From contig DFDG01000153.1 in NCBI GenBank assembly GCA_002367815.1, positions 14,719 to 19,954 on the forward strand: 5,236 nucleotides of DNA. The letters run 5' to 3'. Below the pieces are notes generated by a model. That model was not told where the DNA came from. It worked only from the letters and a program-made list of their open reading frames with translations, and did not search any database. This stretch comes from Opitutaceae bacterium UBA3033 (lineage in GTDB: Bacteria; Verrucomicrobiota; Verrucomicrobiia; Opitutales; Opitutaceae). How positions within the stretch are numbered: the first letter of the stretch is position 1; each line of letters opens with the position of its first letter. The position numbers and the translations under genes were made by a program. Shown one piece after another: positions 1-5,236 of the stretch.

Positions 1-284
1 TTGGCGTCAGGTGAATCGAGCAATGAACTGATGACCACTGGTGGGCAGGTGAGACCGCGCGCCTTCGCAATAAAATCGGTATTGGTGCCTTTACCTGCAC
101 CGGGTGCACCACCCAGCAATATAATTTCCTTGGGAAAACGGACATTTTCCCGGCCCACGTCTTCGATCAGGTCAACCCACGCGGGTTCGAAGATTATATG
201 AGCATCCTTGATCTCGAGGTCGCTGAGTTTGTTTTTGGCAGAACCGGGTTTGATGTCCGGGCGATTGGTATCGGCTGATGGCAT
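1..284 (-). CDS. Adenylate-kinase-like nucleoside monophosphate kinase, N-terminal part (cut by window edge)
   Basis: This is the first 94 codons of a P-loop kinase whose 3' part lies beyond position 1. Residues 58-67 read GGAPGAGKGT, the Walker A loop in the form typical of adenylate kinases (GxPGxGKGT), preceded by a hydrophobic beta strand (EIILL). The family moves phosphate from ATP to a nucleoside monophosphate in the cytoplasm. Two things are unusual. The P-loop normally starts near residue 7, but here it follows a hydrophilic extension of about 57 residues. After the loop, where adenylate kinases have the ISTGD-x-x-R motif that contacts the NMP, this protein reads VVISSLLDSPDA, without the Gly-Asp and Arg. 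It may therefore act on another substrate. The ATG at 284 is my choice; an in-frame ATG at 320 would add 12 residues (MHLQLSDFYNLV). Neither has a strong ribosome binding site, although a weak GTGGA lies before the 320 start. The kinase fold is secure and the exact substrate is not. Confidence 0.82.
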   Translation of the reverse strand, partial: MPSADTNRPDIKPGSAKNKLSDLEIKDAHIIFEPAWVDLIEDVGRENVRFPKEIILLGGAPGAGKGTNTDFIAKARGLTCPPVVISSLLDSPDA

Positions 285-329
285 GACTAAGTTGTAGAAA
301 TCACTAAGTTGCAGATGCATTTTGAGTCC

Positions 330-351
330 ACACCAGAAAACAGCTGGGTGT
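330..351. repeat. Imperfect inverted repeat upstream of the kinase gene
   Basis: The plus strand reads acaccag, a seven-base spacer, then ctgggtgt, so the arms pair except for one extra G. It lies in the gap of 120-155 bases between the U32 gene and the kinase gene. It ends about 10 bases upstream of the alternative kinase start at 320 and about 45 bases upstream of the start at 284. No T-tract follows it on either strand, so it is not a standard terminator. It could be a small leader hairpin, a protein-binding site or chance. I see no convincing -35/-10 promoter pair in the rest of this gap. Confidence 0.2.
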
Positions 352-440
352 AAGCAAAATAACCAATCATTGATGGATTCATACGCTTGGGCGTTGGCGT
401 GTTGATGCTGGTCGGGATGGTTCGCAGCAAAAAATCCTGA

Positions 441-3023
441 TTACCCCTTGCGATGAATGACCTGAGGTGTGGCATCCATCTGACCGCGGGTGACTCCCAA
501 TTGGTTGAGTAACTTGAGCTCGCGCCAGAGTTCGGTGCCACTGACCTCGCCTTTTAGAAGCTGTTGGTAGCTCTTGAGGGTGCGGGTGACTTCGTCAGGA
601 GATTCGTTGATGAACTCGACACGGAAGGTGCGTGCGCCGAGTCCGAGGAGGGGTTGCACGTATTCGGCCCCGGTCTGGGCACGATTGTTGAAGACGGTAT
701 TGCGGCAACCGGCATCGGCCCTCAACGGCAGCTCGGCGCCAACGCGATCACGCAGCGAGACGCGGTGTTTGTCACAGGGACGCCCGCAGTCACGGTAATC
801 CTTACCCTCAGACAAGAATGCGCAGAACACGCAATGCTCCATATGAAACATGGGCATATGTTGGTGAATAGTGATGTCGAACCAAGTGCCGGGGGCATTG
901 CGCAGTAGAGCCTCAAGTTGACCGATGTTGAGGTCGTAACTGGCCGTCACGCGTTCGAGCCCGTAATGATCCAAGAAATATTCGGCGGTCAAAGGGTTCG
1001 CGACATTAAGGGAGAAGTCTCCTCGTTTGCGATCATTGGCGAAAAAGTTCAGATGTTCATGATGGCGCACTAGGTATCCATCGGCTTCACTGGAGCGCAC
1101 TTGCTCGAGAATCCATTCTTCCCCGGGTTTGAAAATACGCGGTGGTGCGACCCAGATAGAGGCAGAAAGGAGGAGAGTTTGAGGTTCCGAACTTTGTAAC
1201 TTTCGAAAAGTGGCGACAGCATCGCGATAGTGTTTCGGGTTTTCGAACTCGCAATAGATAGTGCGCACGCCAGACGCCCAAGCGGGAGGAAGTTGGTCGA
1301 GATTGCGAATGACGGCTATGATCTCAGGTTCAAGCACCGGCAAAGTGTCACGTAATACATGACACTGCCTCGCTGCTGGGATGGAGGTGGGGTGCAGGGT
1401 CCAACGTTTGGGTGCGACGCGGAGGCGGTCCAGTTCGACAACCATTTCCCGGCGCAGCCGATTTAATTCACTGATTGGCAGGATGACCTCTCCTTCGAGG
1501 AGGTTTTCAAATGCGTGAAGTTTAAATGGTGTGCCGCCGAGGCGACCGAGTTGATCTCGCAAGCGATCCGTGGTGAGCGGATGATGCTCGGCGTCCTGCA
1601 GAGGTATAGTGGATTCCATCCGCACGATATGGCCTTCCCCATCATTGGCGACCAACGTGAGGGGAGTGCCGACGTGGCCATGCACAGCGAGCGTGATCCC
1701 ACGTTGGAATCGAATTTGGTCGCCAGCAAAAGTTTTGCGCACTTCGCGATCCAATGCGGGATCGTTGGTTTTCCAGATGAGTTGTCCGGCCCGCACTCGT
1801 TTAAAATTTATATCGCCCTGCCCAAAACGCAGCACGGTTTCACCTTTGGTCGTTTCCACTTGGTAGATGCGGCCTCCTTCTTCACCCGCCTCAGGTTTGC
1901 CATCATCAAAGACGATGCCATCTCCGGGTTTGGCCGGGGCGAGGAGATTGATATGGATGGCTTCACCCTTGACCTGTGAAATTTCGCCCAGAAACACGCC
2001 ACGTTTGGTCCCGAATCGACCGTGTGCGAGTTCCTGATTATTGATGCCACGAAACCAACCGGTGTAGAGGCCGCGGGAAAAACTCATCTCGAGTTCGTAT
2101 CGCGCTGATTGGGGTTCGAATGATGGGGTGGGTTTGCCGTTGATTTCGGACATCACCTGATCGAGCGCCTGCCGGTAAACCCGGGTAATACTGGCCACGT
2201 ATTCCGGAGATTTGAGTCGACCTTCGATTTTCAGTGAAGCCACGCCGACCCGCACCATTTCTGGCAACACTTCCAGACCGGATAAATCCTGCGGACTAAG
2301 CAAATATCTCCGATCGCCGAGATCTACTTTTTGCCCATCGGAAATTAGATCGTAGGGCAGACGACAGGCTTGCGCACATTCTCCACGATTGGCCGAACGA
2401 CCGCCCAGGGCCTCACTGGTCAGGCATTGGCCGGAGTAGGCGACGCACAGTGCACCGTGCACAAAAACTTCTAGCGGCAACTGAACCGGCGCGGATTTTT
2501 GAGACGCCTGAATGGCGGCAATTTCCTTGAGGGAATTTTCCCGAGCAAGCACTACGAGTTGGGCTCCAAGCTCGCGGGCAAACTCAATCCCCGCAGCACT
2601 GGAGATGGTCATTTGGGTCGAAGTATGGATCGGGAAATCCGGGGAGAGTTTCCTGATGAGTCGACAGATACCGACATCCTGCACGATGGCGGCATCAACC
2701 CCTGAAGCTATGATCCCTTTAAGGTAATCCTCGGCCGATTCCATCTCATCGGCGAATACGAGAGTGTTGAAAGTCACATAGCCCCGCACCCCGCGCCGGT
2801 GCAGAAATGTCATTAATGCCGGCAAATCGGACTGCGTAAAGTTTTTGGCCCGCATGCGGGCATTGAATCGTTCCAAGCCGAAATAAATCGCATCAGCGCC
2901 ATTTTCCACTGCGGCTCGCACACAATCCCAGTCACCGGCTGGAGCCAGAATTTCTGGACGCGACCATACCGGAACCTCATTTGACGGGGGAGCGGCGGTA
3001 TTGGTAATGGCTACGTCTGACAT
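441..3023 (-). CDS. Long U32-family protein, probable RlhA-type 23S rRNA hydroxylase with a second U32-like half
   Basis: The 860-residue product starts at ATG 3023 and ends at TAA 441. Residues 21-290 form a U32 barrel: EILAPAGDWD near the start, GADAIYFGL at 42-50, and EVFVHGALC...GQC at 185-200, close to the U32 signature. Four cysteines (193, 200, 216, 220) match the set thought to hold an Fe-S cluster in this family. Residues about 380-535 match the DUF3656 domain found in E. coli RlhA, including the terminal SELNRLRRE stretch. RlhA hydroxylates C2501 of 23S rRNA; other U32 members act on tRNA (TrhP) or ubiquinone (UbiU/UbiV). The family's older 'peptidase/collagenase' label is probably misleading here. 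The protein is about 200 residues longer than E. coli RlhA (653). The extra C-terminal part, about 565-825, looks like a diverged second U32 barrel with its own cysteines at 731, 734, 746 and 750. The start lies 40 bases after the transporter stop and has no visible Shine-Dalgarno. Family membership is very secure; the rRNA target is inferred from domain order. Confidence 0.95.
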   Translation of the reverse strand: MSDVAITNTAAPPSNEVPVWSRPEILAPAGDWDCVRAAVENGADAIYFGLERFNARMRAKNFTQSDLPALMTFLHRRGVRGYVTFNTLVFADEMESAEDYLKGIIASGVDAAIVQDVGICRLIRKLSPDFPIHTSTQMTISSAAGIEFARELGAQLVVLARENSLKEIAAIQASQKSAPVQLPLEVFVHGALCVAYSGQCLTSEALGGRSANRGECAQACRLPYDLISDGQKVDLGDRRYLLSPQDLSGLEVLPEMVRVGVASLKIEGRLKSPEYVASITRVYRQALDQVMSEINGKPTPSFEPQSARYELEMSFSRGLYTGWFRGINNQELAHGRFGTKRGVFLGEISQVKGEAIHINLLAPAKPGDGIVFDDGKPEAGEEGGRIYQVETTKGETVLRFGQGDINFKRVRAGQLIWKTNDPALDREVRKTFAGDQIRFQRGITLAVHGHVGTPLTLVANDGEGHIVRMESTIPLQDAEHHPLTTDRLRDQLGRLGGTPFKLHAFENLLEGEVILPISELNRLRREMVVELDRLRVAPKRWTLHPTSIPAARQCHVLRDTLPVLEPEIIAVIRNLDQLPPAWASGVRTIYCEFENPKHYRDAVATFRKLQSSEPQTLLLSASIWVAPPRIFKPGEEWILEQVRSSEADGYLVRHHEHLNFFANDRKRGDFSLNVANPLTAEYFLDHYGLERVTASYDLNIGQLEALLRNAPGTWFDITIHQHMPMFHMEHCVFCAFLSEGKDYRDCGRPCDKHRVSLRDRVGAELPLRADAGCRNTVFNNRAQTGAEYVQPLLGLGARTFRVEFINESPDEVTRTLKSYQQLLKGEVSGTELWRELKLLNQLGVTRGQMDATPQVIHRKG

Positions 3024-3063
3024 GTTCGCAGGGGAAGCGGTTCACTAGCCGGCGGCAATAGGA

Positions 3064-4321
3064 TTAATTCGTGGGCTCCACCACCGGAATTGGCACATTG
3101 TTGCTCGAGGCATGTGGAGCTACGTCGCGAAGCCATGCGGCCACCATGATGGTGACAACGAATGCCCCAGTGGAAACCCACCCCGCCGTGGCAAAACCAT
3201 GCAACCGCCCATCGGCCCCCATCGTTACCAGCAGACCCCCAACGACATTGGCGATTCCCCCAAAGGTATTTTGCACCGATGAATTGATGCTCATGAATCC
3301 ACCGCGATATTTAGCCTCCACGGAATTGGTTATCAGTGCCATTATTGGGGTGAACCGACCTGTCATGCAGATGAAGAGCAAAGTAGTGAAAAAATATGTG
3401 AGGTAGATTGGCCCCGGCCCCAGACGGGTGATTACGAGGATAATGGGAATGCCCACGGCAGCGACTCCGATCAATACGTTCACTTTGTCGTAACGATCCG
3501 AAAGTCGCCCAAACCACGGAATGGTGAAAAGAGTGAATGCACCGCCGAGCATATACATCAATGGTATCTGAGTCTGTTCACTAAGGCCTACGTTATACAC
3601 CATAAAGGGAGCCATGTAGGGGATGATGCTTGCTCCGGAAAACACGAGACAAGCCCTCAACAGAAATGCTCTTGGGTGAATCCGTTGGCTGAGGATATTC
3701 CACATTTGACGAACGGGGTGGGCATCAGATTGATGGCTGGAGACGTGCGGGAGGATTTTTACCGCGCTCAGGAGAATGATGAAACTGAGCGAACAGAGGA
3801 AAAAGAATGAGGCGTGCCATCCCAACCAACAGGCCAACAGCAGACCAGTGGGCACACCTATAATTGATGAGAGAGGAACTGCGACCATGTCTGTGCCCAT
3901 GGCTCTGCCGCGCCTTTCCGGCGGAATGGCATCTCCTACCATTGCCGTAAGAATGGAGCTTCCCACCCCACCAAAGGCTCCCGCGGCAATCCGCGCAAAG
4001 AGGAGAAAATATAGGATGGAGCCAAAGCACATGCTAATGCCGCCGCGGTGAAACCCAAATAGGCCGTTAAAAGGGCAGTCCGACGATCAAAGCGATCCAG
4101 CACGAACCCACCGAGGAAGCGGAAACCCCGGCCGAAATCCCATACACCGCGATCAAAAAACCGAATTGTGCCGGGCTGATGCCAAAGGCGCGCATCAAGT
4201 GCGAGCCCAGTGGCATCATGATGACATAATCCATAATGAGGGTGAACTGGACGGCAGCCAAAGTATAGAGTAACAACCGTTCCCTGTTGGGTGGGAGTTG
4301 AGTGATGTCTGCTTGCGGCAT
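3064..4321 (-). pseudogene. MFS transporter (DHA1/AraJ-like efflux permease), broken by two -1 frameshifts
   Basis: An 84-codon reading frame (4321-4067) and a 322-codon frame (4032-3064) are the two ends of one membrane transporter. The missing middle sits in the third frame, about 4119-4011, and reads FLGGFVLDRFDRR then TALLTAYLGFTAAALACALAPSY. This is MFS motif A plus the third helix. Restoring one base near 4120 (for example TCC GGC TTC) and one near 4010 (TAT NAT TTT) joins all three parts into about 419 residues, the normal MFS length. About 12 hydrophobic segments can be placed, with a second motif-A-like loop (GRLSDRYDK) between the eighth and ninth. The family exports small molecules, often drugs or sugars, by proton antiport across the inner membrane; the substrate here is unknown. 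Apart from the two lesions there is no internal stop, so decay would be recent, or these are sequencing errors. A standard gene caller would report two separate genes here. The regulator ending 48 bases upstream may control it. Confidence 0.88.
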
Positions 4322-4340
4322 GGAATATCAGAGAATTAAG

Positions 4341-4371
4341 GATCGGTCAGGAAGTGCCGATCGCTTTTTTT
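4341..4371 (+). terminator. Hairpin plus T7 tract just after the regulator gene, oriented for plus-strand transcription
   Basis: The plus strand has gatcgg (4341-4346), a 10-base loop, ccgatc (4357-4362), then gc and seven T (4365-4371). This is a short factor-independent terminator shape. The T-tract overlaps the regulator's TAA (4372-4370). Read on the minus strand, the direction of all genes here, the hairpin is preceded by A7 and followed only by CTTAATTC, which is a poor U-tract. It would therefore stop antisense transcripts entering the regulator gene better than it would end the regulator's own mRNA. A six-pair stem with a large loop is weak, and a palindromic protein-binding site is an alternative. 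Confidence 0.3.
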
Positions 4372-5236
4372 AGGTGGAAGCATGGGCCATGATTCCCTCC
4401 TTTAACATTCGAAGAAACTGGGCGACGCCGCGGCTTTGATAACTTTGCAGATGCCGAATGATGACCAATTCACGTTCGGGTTTCGAATCGGAAAGGTGCA
4501 AATAAACAAGGGAATCGCTGTCCTTCGATGATTGGGCTACGCGCGGCAAAATGGAAATTCCGGCGCCCATGGCAACGAGAGATTTCACGGTGGCGAGCTG
4601 GGCGCAACGGTAACCAATGCGAGGCTCAACATGATGATTGCCGCAGAATCGACGCACTTGCTCCGAGAGCGCACTCGCACTTCCAAGCATGACAAAAGTC
4701 TCGTCCGCCAGATCGGTTGCTTTGATGTCCGTTCGATTTGCAAACGGGTGATCCAAACCTACAACCAACATCAAGGGCTCACGGATAAAGGGTTCGATTG
4801 ATAATGCGGTGCTACGCACGGGAGTAGATACGACAGCAACATCCAAGGACCCGTCGATTACCCCTTTCACGAGTTCTTCGCGAAAGTCCTCACGAGCATA
4901 AATCTCAAGATTAGGGTATTCAATTCGAGCCTGCTCTATGAGAGGGGGAAGGATGTAGGGAGCGACAGACGGGATCGCGCCTACGGTGATCCTTCCGTCC
5001 AGCCCGGGGTGATCGCGGATTTCCTTGGTTGCATTATCGGCCTCAAGAATGATACGGCGCGCGCGCTCCAAGAAAAATCGGCCGGGTTCGGTCAAGACCA
5101 CCTGTCGGCCTAGACGATGTAACAGCTTATGCCCAAGTTCTTTCTCGAGATTTATAATTTGCTGACTGAGAGCAGGCTGTGTGACATGCAATTTTTCTGC
5201 GGCCCGAGTGAAATTGCCATTTTCAGCCACGGAGAT
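4370..5236 (-). CDS. LysR-family transcriptional regulator, OxyR-like effector domain (5' end beyond window)
   Basis: 288 codons are visible, ending at TAA 4370. By comparison with OxyR, only about nine N-terminal residues are missing beyond 5236; the GTG at 5230 is internal, not the start. Counting from the first visible codon, residues about 6-33 form the winged helix-turn-helix (NFTRAAEKLHVTQPALSQQI), followed by the linker helix to about residue 75. The effector-binding domain starts near 81 with GRITVGAIPSVAPYILP, closely like OxyR's IGLIPTVGPYLLP, and keeps an LDHPFANR stretch like OxyR's EDHPWANR. In E. coli OxyR, Cys199 senses peroxide and forms a disulfide with Cys208. Here the Cys199 position is alanine (189), while the Cys208 position is kept (Cys198), so classical peroxide sensing is unlikely. 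Such regulators usually bind DNA as tetramers and respond to a small ligand. The co-oriented transporter gene 48 bases downstream is the most likely local target or partner. Family is certain; the inducer is unknown. Confidence 0.95.
   Translation of the reverse strand: MSVAENGNFTRAAEKLHVTQPALSQQIINLEKELGHKLLHRLGRQVVLTEPGRFFLERARRIILEADNATKEIRDHPGLDGRITVGAIPSVAPYILPPLIEQARIEYPNLEIYAREDFREELVKGVIDGSLDVAVVSTPVRSTALSIEPFIREPLMLVVGLDHPFANRTDIKATDLADETFVMLGSASALSEQVRRFCGNHHVEPRIGYRCAQLATVKSLVAMGAGISILPRVAQSSKDSDSLVYLHLSDSKPERELVIIRHLQSYQSRGVAQFLRMLKEGIMAHAST

Noticed and set aside
429..434. T6 run on the minus strand just after the U32 stop codon, as a possible terminator
   Set aside because: I could not find a convincing inverted repeat immediately before it; the TCAGG copies nearby are direct repeats, not a stem.
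287..541. 84-codon minus-strand open frame overlapping the end of the U32 gene and the gap before the kinase
   Set aside because: About 100 bases overlap the U32 coding sequence in another frame, the rest fills the gap, there is no family resemblance and the composition is low in protein-like features.
1515..1979. 154-codon plus-strand open frame opposite the U32 gene
   Set aside because: It lies wholly antisense to a well-supported conserved coding region and its translation shows no recognisable domain; it is a shadow.
3776..4051. Plus-strand and other-frame open stretches across the transporter
   Set aside because: They are antisense to recognisable MFS sequence and show no hydrophobic helices or motifs of their own.
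4003..4130. Programmed ribosomal frameshifting as an explanation for the split transporter
   Set aside because: Two separate shifts would be needed, neither junction has a slippery heptamer, and MFS transporters are not known to use this mechanism.
4532..4801. 89-codon plus-strand open frame opposite the regulator
   Set aside because: It is antisense to a conserved LysR effector domain and has no independent support.

Overview
The window is about 5.2 kb of protein-dense bacterial DNA with moderate GC. Every gene I can support lies on the minus strand. In transcription order (high to low coordinate) they are: a LysR-type regulator of the OxyR-like branch, cut by the right edge; an MFS (DHA1-like) transporter broken by two single-base frameshifts; an 860-residue U32-family protein of the RlhA (23S rRNA hydroxylase) type with a second U32-like half; and the start of an adenylate-kinase-like P-loop kinase, cut by the left edge. 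Non-coding gaps are about 50, 40 and 120-155 bases, so no long stretch lacks a gene.

The content suggests a Gram-negative-type bacterium. From memory, very long U32 proteins and nucleoside monophosphate kinases with a hydrophilic N-terminal extension occur in Verrucomicrobiota, so that phylum is my weak inference. There is no rRNA or other marker here to confirm it. None of the visible starts has a convincing Shine-Dalgarno sequence.

Right part (3064-5236): the regulator and the transporter are co-oriented and 48 bases apart, a common regulator/efflux pairing. The regulator resembles OxyR in its effector domain, but has alanine where OxyR carries its peroxide-sensing cysteine. The transporter reads as one normal 12-helix protein of about 419 residues only if one base is restored near 4120 and another near 4010. 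It is either a very young pseudogene or carries sequence errors.

Left part (1-3023): the U32 protein probably modifies RNA and probably uses an Fe-S cluster. Its C-terminal half looks like a diverged copy of the N-terminal barrel with its own four-cysteine cluster. The kinase fragment keeps a perfect adenylate-kinase P-loop but lacks the usual NMP-binding motif that should follow it. I see no mobile element, CRISPR array, tRNA or rRNA. I also do not see a clearly new multi-gene system; the most unusual signals are the regulator's cysteine substitution, the kinase's divergence and the double frameshift.
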